A stretch of 34,326 nt of DNA from Sphingobacterium sp. JB170 (GTDB lineage Bacteria; Bacteroidota; Bacteroidia; Sphingobacteriales; Sphingobacteriaceae), in NCBI RefSeq assembly GCF_900163865.1, contig NZ_FUKU01000017.1, positions 1 to 34,326 of the forward strand. Direction: 5' to 3'. The position numbers were made by a program, and so were the translations under genes. Numbering within the stretch: position 1 is the stretch's first letter; the number at the start of each line of letters is the position of its first letter. The notes under the pieces were generated by a model, which saw only the letters and a program-made list of their open reading frames with translations, ran no database searches and was not told the origin of the DNA. This document shows, in pieces, positions 7,802-15,903 of the stretch.

Positions 7802-10165
7802 ATGAAAAATACGAAGTTACTATTATTGCTCTTTATTATACCGCTCCTTGTAGAGCCTTGTTTGGCGCAGCGCGATACGATGCAAACGCCGGCGAAGTTT
7901 GTAGATCCGAATATCGGTTCGGTTCACAGTCGTTGGTTTTTTTACACGCCTGGAGCTGTTCCTTTTGGGATGGCTAAACTTGGTCCCTCCACAAACGGAT
8001 CTTATGGAAACGCGAGTGGCTGGGAAGCCGTTGGCTACGAAGACGGTCATCGTTCTATTGAGGGCTTCGCCTGTTTTCACGAATTCCAGATCGGTGGAGT
8101 AATGCTGATGCCGACTGTTGGCGTGCTTAGAACGAAGCCGGGAACGCTTGAAAATCCCGACGAAGGTTATCGGTCTACCTATAAAAAGGAAAGTGAGCAC
8201 GCAACTTCAGGTTTCTACTCGGTATTTCTAGATAAATATGACACCAAAGTGGAGCTTACCGCTACCGACCGAGTGGGGTATCAGCGGTATACCTTTCCAA
8301 AATCGGAGAGATCCTATGTGCTTTTTGATATTGGAAATAAATTGGGTGAGAGCGGATCAGTAGTTGATGCACATATTAGAATGGTTGATGGAACTACGGT
8401 TGAAGGGTATGTGGAAACGAAGCCGGAATATGTCAAAAAATTTCAACCGGAGGCAACGGTGAAAATGTTCTTCTATGCGAAGTTAAGTAAGCCTTCTATG
8501 AGGCAGAAGGTATTCTTTCGGGGGGATTCCATTATCGAACAAAATGAAATAAAAGGAGCAGGGGCGTGTTTGGCGGTGGAATATAAAACTTCCGATAAGG
8601 AACAAATTACGGTGAAGATTGGACAATCGTATACATCGATTGAGAATGCCAAATTAAATTTCCAGGCCGAAGGAGCGCATCAGGACTTCGATGCTGCGAA
8701 AGAGAAGGCGTCAGCGAGATGGAATGAGATGCTCGGACGAATACAGGTAGAAGGCGGTCCCTCAGAAAATAAGGTGAAATTTTATACGGGTTTATACCAC
8801 GCGCTTTTAGGCCGCGGACTTGCCAATGACGTTAATGGCGCATATCCAAAAAATGACGGTACAGTCGGCCATATTCCGCTAAACAATAATGGCCTGCCCG
8901 AACATAATTATTACAACACCGATGCAATATGGGGTGCATTCTGGAACCTGACCCAGCTGTGGGCACTCGTGTATCCCGAGTATTACTCCGAATGGGTGAA
9001 AAGCCAGTTGCTTGTTTATAAAGAGACCGGATGGTTAGGGGATGGGATCGCCAACAGCAAATATGTTTCTGGTGTGGGTACAAATTTTACGAGCCTTGCT
9101 ATCGCAGCAGCCTACAATTGCGGTATAACGGACTTCGATTATCAACTGGGTTATGAAGCAGCATTAAAAAACGAAGTCAATGGACAGCAGCGTCCTGCCG
9201 GTGCTGGAAAACTAGATGTTGAAACTTTCGTGAAAAGAGGATATAGTCCGTATATACCAAATCAGGATCAGCAGACCAGTAGAGATGATGCTGGGTCTGT
9301 TTTCGGTTCTTCCCGTACCATGGAATATTCGTTTAGCAGTTATGCGGTAGCACAGTTTGCAAAGCACCTAGGGAAGACATCAGATTATAGGAAACTTTCC
9401 AAAATGGCGTCTAATTGGGAGAATCTCTTCGATCCGGAAACTGAGCTCATTCGCCCCAGAACAATGGACGGCAATTTTTTAAAAGATTTTGATCCTTCGG
9501 CTGCCTGGGCAGGTTTTCAAGAAGGCAACGCTATACAATATACTTTTTATGTGCCGCACGAACCAATTAAATTGATTAATAAGGTTGGACAGGACGTATT
9601 TAATAATCGTTTAGATAGTATATTCTTGATTTCCCAAAAAAACACCTTTGGTGGAGGGAAAACGGTCGATGCGTTTGCGGGTGTAAGTGCTTTGTATAAT
9701 CACGGAAATCAGCCCAACCTGCACGTATCTTGGTTGTTTAACTTCTCCGGGAAGCCTTATCTTACACAAAAATGGGTGCGTACAATATGTAACGAGTTTT
9801 ATGGCACCGATGGCGTACACGGTTATGGTTATGGTCAGGATGAAGACCAGGGCCAACTCGGGGCGTGGTATGTGATGTCGGCAATGGGACTATTTGACGT
9901 AAAAGGATTAACGCAGATTGATCCCGAATTTCAGATTGGAAGTCCGCTGTTTGACCGGGTCCAGATCAAACTGAATAAAAAATATTATAAGGGTGATAAG
10001 TTTTTAATCCAGGTGAAAGGTAATTCGCCAGAAAGCGTATACGTGCAGTCTATTCATAAAAATGGGGAGGATCAGCAATCCGTCTTCATACCATTTAAAG
10101 ATGTTGTAAATGGAGGGGTCTTGGAAATAGAAATGGGAAACAAACCGAATCTTAATTTAGAGTAA
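7802..10165 (+). CDS. GH92-family alpha-mannosidase-like enzyme, secreted
   Basis: GH92 enzymes are calcium-dependent inverting exo-alpha-mannosidases. The signal peptide is MKNTKLLLLLFIIPLLVEPCLAQ. The N-terminal beta-sandwich opens with 'FVDPNIGSVHSRWFFYTPGAVPFGMAKLGP', the family's standard opening. The C-terminal helical domain contains 'NWENLFDPETELIRPR', 'EGNAIQYTFYVPHE' (Glu574 in the position of the general acid) and 'GQDEDQGQLGAWYVMSAMGLF' (acidic residues 680-682 at the general-base site). The usual HTHLSGTG-like loop is replaced by 'ACFHEFQIGG', which could alter metal or substrate contacts. Length 787 is normal. It is 159 bases after the GH43 gene on the same strand and is probably part of the same locus, perhaps with its own promoter. 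Family confidence is high; linkage specificity is inferred. Confidence 0.93.
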   Translation: MKNTKLLLLLFIIPLLVEPCLAQRDTMQTPAKFVDPNIGSVHSRWFFYTPGAVPFGMAKLGPSTNGSYGNASGWEAVGYEDGHRSIEGFACFHEFQIGGVMLMPTVGVLRTKPGTLENPDEGYRSTYKKESEHATSGFYSVFLDKYDTKVELTATDRVGYQRYTFPKSERSYVLFDIGNKLGESGSVVDAHIRMVDGTTVEGYVETKPEYVKKFQPEATVKMFFYAKLSKPSMRQKVFFRGDSIIEQNEIKGAGACLAVEYKTSDKEQITVKIGQSYTSIENAKLNFQAEGAHQDFDAAKEKASARWNEMLGRIQVEGGPSENKVKFYTGLYHALLGRGLANDVNGAYPKNDGTVGHIPLNNNGLPEHNYYNTDAIWGAFWNLTQLWALVYPEYYSEWVKSQLLVYKETGWLGDGIANSKYVSGVGTNFTSLAIAAAYNCGITDFDYQLGYEAALKNEVNGQQRPAGAGKLDVETFVKRGYSPYIPNQDQQTSRDDAGSVFGSSRTMEYSFSSYAVAQFAKHLGKTSDYRKLSKMASNWENLFDPETELIRPRTMDGNFLKDFDPSAAWAGFQEGNAIQYTFYVPHEPIKLINKVGQDVFNNRLDSIFLISQKNTFGGGKTVDAFAGVSALYNHGNQPNLHVSWLFNFSGKPYLTQKWVRTICNEFYGTDGVHGYGYGQDEDQGQLGAWYVMSAMGLFDVKGLTQIDPEFQIGSPLFDRVQIKLNKKYYKGDKFLIQVKGNSPESVYVQSIHKNGEDQQSVFIPFKDVVNGGVLEIEMGNKPNLNLE

Positions 10166-10563
10166 GGGGCCTTATACGTTTTCCAAATAAATTTGGGATG
10201 AAGTTTTTTTAGGAAATTGATGCTCCTTCAACGAAGTTGGTAGGAACCGCTGGTAAGCAATGATACTAATCGCGCCGCTTCCATTCTCAATAATCCCCTA
10301 TATTAGCTTGGAGAAGGGGGCGGGGTGCGAGTTGGAGTTGTTATGAGTGCGAAGTTTCCGTTTCTACTACCTCGGTGTCGGGCGATTGCAAGAAGCAGCG
10401 AGTGAAATAAATCGACTTATTTACGAAGCGAGCTTTTTTAATTTTCTTTCAGTGATAAAAATCAAAACTATTGAATAGATAAAAAAACGCCATCGACAAT
10501 ATTTCAGTATAGGACAATTAGTAAAGTTTTTCTAGGACAAGACAACTTCATCTAATTTCAAAA
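10166..10563. other. Intergenic stretch between the GH92 gene and the AbiE locus
   Basis: No gene is supported. The right half becomes markedly AT-rich, marking the transition to the AbiE segment. A small palindromic stretch around 10401-10437 (AATAA..TTATT, then a T-run) could be a weak terminator for the GH92 transcript. On the minus strand, 10437-10525 contains a short hydrophobic frame that could be the detached 3' end of the sigma-factor gene interrupted at 12310, but this is speculative. Confidence 0.35.
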
Positions 10564-10608
10564 TGTCCAGTTTTTTTTATAATAAACTGGACAAATAAGC
10601 TATCTTTG
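10564..10608 (+). promoter_or_regulatory. AbiE promoter with inverted-repeat operator
   Basis: A perfect 10-base inverted repeat, TGTCCAGTTT (10564-10573) and AAACTGGACA (10584-10593), is followed by a Bacteroidota -7 box TATCTTTG (10601-10608), 17 bases before the antitoxin ATG. The repeat surrounds the place where the -33 element should lie, so a protein bound there would block transcription. AbiEi-type antitoxins are known to repress their own promoters by binding inverted repeats, so this is the natural operator. Two upstream TAGGACAA copies (10510 and 10533) may be accessory half-sites. Confidence 0.75.
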
Positions 10609-10624
10609 CACTACAATATAAAGA

Positions 10625-11350
10625 ATGAAAACATCTGAATATATAGCATTTACCATAGATAGATTACCCAAGGGTTATGTATTCACCTATACTGACTTTA
10701 CTACAGATGTGAATCAAAAAGAAGCGGTAATAAAAGCCCTGAATCGTATGGTGGCTTCGGGCAAAATCACCAAACTTTCCAAAGGGAAATACTACAAACC
10801 CGAAAATACGCCCTTTGGTAACCTTCAGCCCAATCAGGCACAAGTAGTAAAAGACCTATTAGAAGAAAATGGAAAAATAACCGGTTATCTCACGGGATAC
10901 AGCATTTATAGCCAATTGGGCTTAACCACACAGGTAAGCAATACCATACAAATCGGTAAAAATCAAGTTCGCCCTAACTTTAAAAGAGAACGATATACCA
11001 TTGCTTTTGTAAAGCAAAAAAACACCATCACAAAAGAAAATATTCCTTTCTTGCAGATACTGGACGCTATTCGCTACATAAAAAAAATACCTGACGCCAA
11101 TATAGAAGCATCTTGTAAGCGGTTTTTGGCGATTGTCAAAGATTTTACGGATAAAGAAATCAATACTCTGGTTCGCCTAGCATTAAAATATCCACCTGCT
11201 ACAAAGGCATTATTAGGTGCGTTGTTAGAACAATTACAACAAGACAAAACAATAGAACCGCTTTTCAAGTCATTGAACCCAATTACTAAGTATAAACTCA
11301 CAGGTGCAGCGAAAGTGTTATCTGCCACCGAAAAATGGAATATTATATGA
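10625..11350 (+). CDS. AbiEi-type antitoxin / autorepressor (DUF6088-like)
   Basis: This is the antitoxin half of a type IV toxin-antitoxin pair; such proteins neutralise the toxin without binding it and repress their own operon. The N-terminal 60 residues form a winged-helix-like domain ('GYVFTYTDF', 'VIKALNRMVASGKITKLSKGKYYKPE'). The segment 'ITGYLTGYSIYSQLGLTTQVSNTIQIG' is characteristic of the DUF6088/AbiEi group. The 241-residue length is usual. The stop overlaps the next start as ATGA at 11347-11350, so the pair is translationally coupled. A perfect inverted-repeat operator sits just upstream. Base composition is more AT-rich than the flanking locus, suggesting horizontal acquisition. 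Confidence 0.85.
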   Translation: MKTSEYIAFTIDRLPKGYVFTYTDFTTDVNQKEAVIKALNRMVASGKITKLSKGKYYKPENTPFGNLQPNQAQVVKDLLEENGKITGYLTGYSIYSQLGLTTQVSNTIQIGKNQVRPNFKRERYTIAFVKQKNTITKENIPFLQILDAIRYIKKIPDANIEASCKRFLAIVKDFTDKEINTLVRLALKYPPATKALLGALLEQLQQDKTIEPLFKSLNPITKYKLTGAAKVLSATEKWNII

Positions 11351-12327
11351 AGTTGCATGAAAATAAAACCTTATTCGGGCAAGCAGTTCAGTTTACTGCA
11401 GATCAAATGGAAATCCCTGCCATATATGTAGAAAAAGACTATTGGGTCACTTATGCTTTGTTTACGATTTTCAATAATGAAATAGGCAAAGACACAGTTT
11501 TTAAAGGAGGGACGGCACTATCCAAATGCTACAATATGATTGAACGTTTTTCAGAAGATATTGATTTGGTCGTATTGAGACGAGAAGGAGAAACAGACAG
11601 CAAGTTAAAATCAAAATTAAAAGCTGTAAGCATAGTTGTAGAAGCCGTATTGCCCGAAGTGTCTATCGAAGGCATTACCCATAAGATGGGAATGAACCGA
11701 AAAACGGCACATTCTTACAACAAAGAATTTAAAGGTGATTATGAACAAGTGAGGGATGTTATAATTTTGGAATCAACTTGGTTGGGATATTACGAACCTT
11801 ATACTACCAAAAGCATTGTTTCATTTGTTGGTCAAATGATGCTGAATAACAATCAGATGAGCATCGCTAAAGAAAATGGACTACTTTCTTTTGAATTGCT
11901 GGCATTAGAACCGATAAGAACCATTTGCGAAAAAATAATGAGTTTGGTTCGTTTTTCTTATGGTGAAACCCCAATGGATGACTTAAAGAAAAAGATACGG
12001 CACACCTACGATTTGCATCAACTACTTATGCAAGATGAGTTTTTACAATTCTTTCAATCACCGTATTTTGATGAAATGCTTTTAAAAGTAGCCAATGACG
12101 ATGTTGCAAGTTTTAGAAACAATAATAAATGGCTGAATTATCACCCTAATGAAGCACTCATTTTTAAAGACTTAGAAAATGTATGGAGCGAGTTGAAAAC
12201 AATTTATAACGGAGACTTTAAAAATTTGATCTATGGAGTATTACCAAAAGAAGAAGCCGTTTTGGAAACATTAAAAATGATTCAAAAAAGATTGAAAGCA
12301 ATTTCTTGGAAAATAACATCTGTTTAG
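11347..12327 (+). CDS. AbiEii/AbiGii-type nucleotidyltransferase toxin
   Basis: This is the toxin half of the AbiE pair, a minimal nucleotidyltransferase of the DNA polymerase beta superfamily; family members inhibit growth and can abort phage infection, some by modifying tRNA. The signature is present: FKGGTALSKCYN, with the GGT-S motif, followed by 'RFSEDIDLVV', the metal-binding D-x-D. The ATG at 11347 overlaps the antitoxin stop (ATGA); an ATG at 11335 would add four residues but is less likely. Downstream, 'LLALEPIRTICEKIMSLVRFSYG' and 'KKIRHTYDLHQLL' are also conserved in the family. The last residues (about 318-326) may come from the sequence into which the locus inserted, because a sigma-factor remnant begins there on the other strand. 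Confidence 0.9.
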   Translation: MKLHENKTLFGQAVQFTADQMEIPAIYVEKDYWVTYALFTIFNNEIGKDTVFKGGTALSKCYNMIERFSEDIDLVVLRREGETDSKLKSKLKAVSIVVEAVLPEVSIEGITHKMGMNRKTAHSYNKEFKGDYEQVRDVIILESTWLGYYEPYTTKSIVSFVGQMMLNNNQMSIAKENGLLSFELLALEPIRTICEKIMSLVRFSYGETPMDDLKKKIRHTYDLHQLLMQDEFLQFFQSPYFDEMLLKVANDDVASFRNNNKWLNYHPNEALIFKDLENVWSELKTIYNGDFKNLIYGVLPKEEAVLETLKMIQKRLKAISWKITSV

Positions 12328-12526
12328 CATTTTCCCATAACCACGCAAACACATCATGCACGACATCTTGAGCTTCAGATTCATTCTTTAATTTTCTATA
12401 AGTAAAAATATAAAGGAGGTCACTATATCGGTCATAGATTTCCCGAAATGCAACAGCATCTCCGACTGGAATTAAATCCAGTAATTGAGAATAATAAATC
12501 TTCAGATAATCATTCTTTGTTATCAT
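12310..12526 (-). pseudogene. ECF sigma-70 factor, N-terminal region 2 only (truncated by the AbiE segment)
   Basis: The minus-strand frame from 12526 encodes the start of an extracytoplasmic-function sigma factor of the Bacteroidota type: 'IPVGDAVAFREIYDRYSDLLY' followed by 'ESEAQDVVHDVFAWLWENA', the core-binding region 2.1-2.2 and start of 2.3. After 'WLWENAK' the similarity fades and the frame runs antisense into the toxin gene, ending without region 4. A full sigma factor would have about 180-190 residues; about 65 are recognisable. Such factors usually control SusCD loci through an anti-sigma partner, so this may be the lost regulator of a glycan locus. Junction position is approximate (12300-12330). 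Confidence 0.75.
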
Positions 12527-12574
12527 CAGATCCTTTTTTGCTTGATCCTTGTTTTCTCGGGACTTTTATGTGCT

Positions 12575-12618
12575 TAAAAAAAGAAAACCCTTGATTAACA
12601 ATACGTTATCAAGGGTTT
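12575..12618 (-). terminator. Rho-independent terminator of the tRNA operon
   Basis: On the minus strand AAACCCTTGAT and ATCAAGGGTTT (11 perfect pairs, 12585-12595 and 12608-12618) form a stem followed by a T-rich tract. It sits 3 bases beyond the tRNA-Leu end. Confidence 0.88.
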
Positions 12619-12620
12619 CG

Positions 12621-12705
12621 TACCTAGGGCGGGAATCGAACCCGCACTCCCTTAACGGGAACAGGATTTTAAGTCCTGCGTGTCTACCAGTTCCACCACC
12701 TAGGC
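12621..12705 (-). tRNA. tRNA-Leu (anticodon UAA)
   Basis: The reverse complement folds as a class II tRNA of 85 nt. The acceptor stem is GCCTAGG paired with CCTAGGT, the anticodon stem-loop CAGGA-CTTAAAA-TCCTG gives anticodon UAA, there is a long variable arm, and the T arm is GCGGGTTCGATTCCCGC. The discriminator is A, as expected for leucine. CCA is not encoded. It is co-transcribed with tRNA-Gly, 5 bases upstream. Confidence 0.96.
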
Positions 12706-12710
12706 AACTG

Positions 12711-12783
12711 AGCGAAAGACGAGATTCGAACTCGCGACCCCAACCTTGGCAAGGTTGTGCTCTACCAACTGAGCTACTTTCGC
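12711..12783 (-). tRNA. tRNA-Gly (anticodon GCC)
   Basis: The reverse complement gives a 73-nt cloverleaf: acceptor GCGAAAG with CTTTCGC, D arm containing GCTCAGTTGGTAGAGC, anticodon stem-loop CAACC-TTGCCAA-GGTTG (anticodon GCC), T arm CGAGTTCGAATCTCG and discriminator U. It is first in a two-tRNA transcript with tRNA-Leu. Confidence 0.96.
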
Positions 12784-12794
12784 TTGACGTGGTG

Positions 12795-12826
12795 CAAAGA
12801 TAGGACAATATAGTTTTCTTGCAAAA
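12795..12826 (-). promoter_or_regulatory. Promoter of the tRNA operon
   Basis: On the minus strand a TATCTTTG box (12795-12802) lies 11 bases before the tRNA-Gly 5' end, with a TTTTG element about 19-20 bases upstream (12822-12826). This matches the Bacteroidota TTTG/TAnnTTTG promoter pattern. Confidence 0.75.
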
Positions 12827-12956
12827 TAAATTGTCAAAATCAGTGGATATAGCTCAAAATCAGTTTTAAATATTTTTGCTCGTATGATGAGGATCGTGAT
12901 TGTTCGCCATAGTGAAGCAGGTGGCTAGGTTTAAGGGCACCAATAGTTAAATATAT

Positions 12957-12980
12957 CCTCCTGCAATATGGAGCAGGAGG
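12957..12980 (-). terminator. Hairpin downstream of the ammonium transporter gene
   Basis: CCTCCTGC (12957-12964) and GCAGGAGG (12973-12980) form a perfect 8-base stem with an 8-base loop, about 85 bases past the transporter stop on the minus strand. The following tract is AT-rich but not a clean U-run, so this is a probable but not certain terminator. Confidence 0.6.
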
Positions 12981-13065
12981 AATATTCATATTAGGTTGGT
13001 TTTAACAGGAGTGTTCTATCGGCTGATGCAAATGTTCCCTGTATAATTGGAGTTAGTGAAATGAT

Positions 13066-14379
13066 TTAAAGTTCCTCGTCGTGCTGACTACGATCCAGTC
13101 CCATCACTTCAGCGGTTTCATTTACGCGTAGTGGTGTTAGTAGATCGGTAAGCTTTAATAGTAATAATGAACCAAAGAAAGCAAATGCTGAGGTACAGAT
13201 TAGGGCAATTAGGTGGGCGACAAATAGGCCGGTCTGGCCAAAGAATAAGCCGTTGGTGGTGACCGCTTCGTTGACGTTACTATTTGCGAATACGCTTGTT
13301 AGTAACATTCCGACCATCCCACCCACGCCATGGCAAGGAAAAACGTCCAGCGTATCGTCGATGTCTCTTTTTGTTCTCCATATTACTACCAAGTTGCTCA
13401 CTACAGCTGCCACCAGACCAATGACGAGCGAATGGGGGATTGTTACAAAGCCTGCGCCAGGGGTAATGGCGACGAGTCCGACGACAGCTCCGATACAAGC
13501 GCCCATGGCAGACGGCTTCTTTCCTCTTATGATGTCAAAGAATATCCAGCCCATGGCAGCCGCTGCCGAAGCGGTGGTGGTGGTCACAAAAGCGGAGGCC
13601 GCAAGGACGCCGGCACTACCGGCGGATCCTGCATTGAACCCAAACCAACCGAACCAGAGTAATCCAGTTCCTAAAATCACGTAGCTAATGCGTGCTGGCG
13701 TATGTATTTGTTCTTTGCGTTTGCCGAGGTATAGTGCTGAGGCTAAAGCGGCCCATCCTGCAGACATGTGCACGACCGTTCCGCCTGCAAAATCGAGGAC
13801 CCCCAATTCAGCGAGTATGCCTTCGGGATGCCACGTGGCGTGTGCCAGCGGGGAATAGATGAAGATCACAAAAAGCGTGATGAAAATTAGATAGGAGTTG
13901 AATTTAATACGCTCAGCGAATGCGCCGGTAATCAAAGCAGGTGTGATCACCGCAAATTTGAGCTGAAACATAGCAAAGAGAGCGATCGGGACAGTTGGTA
14001 GTGCGGGCCAGACATCGTTTCCGAGCATACCTTTCATCATGTAAAATGTAGCCGGATTTCCAATCACACCACCAATATCTTCTCCAAATGCGAGGCTAAA
14101 GCCAAAAATGACCCATATAATAGTAACTAACCCCATGCAGACAAAACTTTGTAGCATCGTTGAAATTACGTTTTTCTTTCGCACCATTCCACCGTAGAAG
14201 AATGCTAAGCCTGGGGTCATCAGTAGTACTAAGGCGGCAGACATAAGAAGCCAGGCGGTATCTCCGCTGTCGATTGCGCTATCGGGGTTATTTATGACTT
14301 CTGTCGATGGCGCTAGCAATGCAAGTATAGCGGCTATCGTTAGAAATCCAAATGGAATTATTTTTTTCATCTGTGTCAT
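13066..14379 (-). CDS. amtB: Ammonium transporter, Amt family
   Basis: This is an inner-membrane trimeric channel that conducts ammonia/ammonium for nitrogen assimilation. It has an N-terminal signal-like helix, 'AWLLMSAALVLLMTPGLAFFYGGMVRKKN' as the family's first core helix (residues 42-70), 'GAFAERIKF', and about 11 membrane segments overall. The two pore histidines are both present: His204 in GGTVVHMSAG and His350 in FPCHGVGGMVG. The F-gate and 'WFGWFGFNAGS' are also conserved. Length 437 is normal. The start could be the ATG three codons in (MKKIIPFGF). No PII (GlnK) gene accompanies it. A beta-barrel protein gene is divergently oriented across a 400-base T-rich spacer, an arrangement that suggests shared nitrogen-dependent control. 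Confidence 0.96.
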   Translation of the reverse strand: MTQMKKIIPFGFLTIAAILALLAPSTEVINNPDSAIDSGDTAWLLMSAALVLLMTPGLAFFYGGMVRKKNVISTMLQSFVCMGLVTIIWVIFGFSLAFGEDIGGVIGNPATFYMMKGMLGNDVWPALPTVPIALFAMFQLKFAVITPALITGAFAERIKFNSYLIFITLFVIFIYSPLAHATWHPEGILAELGVLDFAGGTVVHMSAGWAALASALYLGKRKEQIHTPARISYVILGTGLLWFGWFGFNAGSAGSAGVLAASAFVTTTTASAAAAMGWIFFDIIRGKKPSAMGACIGAVVGLVAITPGAGFVTIPHSLVIGLVAAVVSNLVVIWRTKRDIDDTLDVFPCHGVGGMVGMLLTSVFANSNVNEAVTTNGLFFGQTGLFVAHLIALICTSAFAFFGSLLLLKLTDLLTPLRVNETAEVMGLDRSQHDEEL

Positions 14380-14786
14380 TGGTTTTTTTTGTTTTTTTGT
14401 TTTAAATTTTAATTTTTTCCCTGTTTTTACTGTTGTTTTGTGATTGTTGTGTTTATTTCTTTGTGAATATGGTAATAAAATTTGATTATTTGTATAGATG
14501 TGTGATAAAAAATAAAATTTATTTAATTTATTTACTTGTTTGTTGGTTTTTAGTTGTGTTTTTGTGTGAAATATTGTAATATATTTTGATTTTTATTATT
14601 TTATGTAGTTATTTGTTTTACAAAACGATAAATTCTTATAAAATGTATTTGTTTAGGTGTTTTGTGTTTATTTCGCTCGGTCTTTGTAAGATTGTTGATT
14701 GCCTCTCTGTTTTTTTTGACTCATTTTTTAGGTTTTATTGTTTTTTTACTCACCATTTAATTGAAATTGTAAACGTAAAACAGAAT
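14380..14786. promoter_or_regulatory. T/G-rich divergent control region between amtB and the beta-barrel gene
   Basis: About 400 bases on the plus strand are strikingly rich in T and G and poor in C and A, with many TTTTTG, GTTTTTTT and TGTTTG runs. No gene is supported, although one frame stays open because stops are rare in this composition. It must hold both divergent promoters. I cannot name a specific operator. Confidence 0.5.
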
Positions 14787-15824
14787 ATGAGAAAGCTATT
14801 ATTAATTGCCTCTTTAGCATGTATACTCCTCGAGGTAGATGCGCAAGAAAGTTCACCGCTGGAAATTTCGGGCTATGCGGATGTATACTATAAATATGAT
14901 TTCGCCGAGCGAGAGAATATCGGTACGTACTTTGCTAATGACCAAAATTCGATTTCTTTAGGTATGTTGGCCTTGGGATTAAAGAAGTCTACCGGGAAAG
15001 CTACATTTGTTGGAGAGGTGTCTTTTGGTCCGCGCGGGCAATATCTAACGATTCCTAACGGTGATGCTACGGACGCTGACGGTGAGAATTCATTTCATAT
15101 TCAGAATATGTATGTTTCGTATGATTTCACCGAACAGTTTAATATGACGGCTGGGTATATGGGTACCTTTGTCGGTTATGAAGTCATCTCACCTGTAGCG
15201 AATTTTCATTACTCAACCTCCTATCTATTTGGTGCAGGACCATTTCAAAATGCAGGGATAAAAGCAACTTATGCGTTTTCACCGAAAATCTCACTTATGG
15301 CAGGATTGTTCAATGATTGGAACGTGTATCGCGATTTGAATGGTGTGTCACATTTCGGGGCGCAGCTGGCAGTTGAACCGTTCAGCGGACTCTCGGCATA
15401 CCTGAATTTCCTCACTGGCTCTTCCGCTGGTGGAGCCGACAACTATAGCTCCGGCACGTTGATCGATTTGGTGGCAAATTATGCGATAACGGATAAAATT
15501 TTATTAGGCTTAAACGCGGCTGACTATTCATTTAAGGTCCGGGGTGGATACAGTGGTATCGCATTGTACCCCAGGTACGCTATCAACGAAAATATTGATT
15601 TAGGTATCCGGGCGGAATATTTTAAAGAAAAGGATGCGTTCGATGTAGAAAATCCGGAGTTTCTCTCCTTTACCATTTCTGCCAAATTAAAACATGGCGG
15701 GCTCTCCGTTATTCCGGAGTTTCGCTTAGACAACAATGATCAAGCAGGTTTTCTTAAAAGAGACGGTGAGAGTGCAACAAAACAAGCCGCACAAGCTTCT
15801 CTCGCACTGGTGTATGGGTTTTAG
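14787..15824 (+). CDS. Outer-membrane beta-barrel protein (porin-like)
   Basis: The real start is the ATG at 14787, which gives the signal peptide MRKLLLIASLACILLEVDAQ. Upstream in-frame codons run through the T-rich spacer and encode an unlikely Phe/Cys-rich stretch. The mature part alternates polar and hydrophobic residues in short strands ('LEISGYADVYYKYDF', 'FNMTAGYMGTFVGYEV', 'LGIRAEYFKEKDAF') and ends 'ASLALVYGF' with a terminal Phe, typical of barrels assembled by BAM. It belongs to the group annotated as outer membrane beta-barrel or porin in Bacteroidota, and is often found beside amt genes. It probably admits small nitrogenous solutes, but the substrate is inferred only from the divergent neighbour. 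Confidence 0.85.
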   Translation: MRKLLLIASLACILLEVDAQESSPLEISGYADVYYKYDFAERENIGTYFANDQNSISLGMLALGLKKSTGKATFVGEVSFGPRGQYLTIPNGDATDADGENSFHIQNMYVSYDFTEQFNMTAGYMGTFVGYEVISPVANFHYSTSYLFGAGPFQNAGIKATYAFSPKISLMAGLFNDWNVYRDLNGVSHFGAQLAVEPFSGLSAYLNFLTGSSAGGADNYSSGTLIDLVANYAITDKILLGLNAADYSFKVRGGYSGIALYPRYAINENIDLGIRAEYFKEKDAFDVENPEFLSFTISAKLKHGGLSVIPEFRLDNNDQAGFLKRDGESATKQAAQASLALVYGF

Positions 15825-15862
15825 CTGTTAATGAAATAATCATCTGTGAAAAACGTTTTGTA

Positions 15863-15890
15863 AGGTCTCCGGCAAATCTGCCGGAGGCCT
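15863..15890. terminator. Bidirectional hairpin terminator between convergent genes
   Basis: CTCCGGCA (15867-15874) pairs perfectly with TGCCGGAG (15879-15886), extended by AGGT/GCCT with one wobble, around an AATC loop. It lies between the convergent beta-barrel and S74-type genes and probably stops both. Confidence 0.75.
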
Positions 15891-15903
15891 TCAAGCGTAT
15901 CGA

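Noticed and set aside
12621..12783. tRNA pair as the integration site of the AbiE segment
   Set aside because: Both tRNAs are intact, no duplicate tRNA 3' end is visible near 10166-10600, and no integrase lies in the segment.
10509..12810. Shared 10-mer ATAGGACAAT upstream of abiE and of the tRNA operon as flanking repeats of the AbiE insertion
   Set aside because: The match is short, AT-rich and does not coincide with the sigma-factor junction, so chance is more likely than a target duplication.
14586..14786. N-terminal extension of the beta-barrel protein
   Set aside because: The extra 67 residues are Phe/Cys/Leu-rich translation of a T-rich spacer and would bury the real signal peptide.
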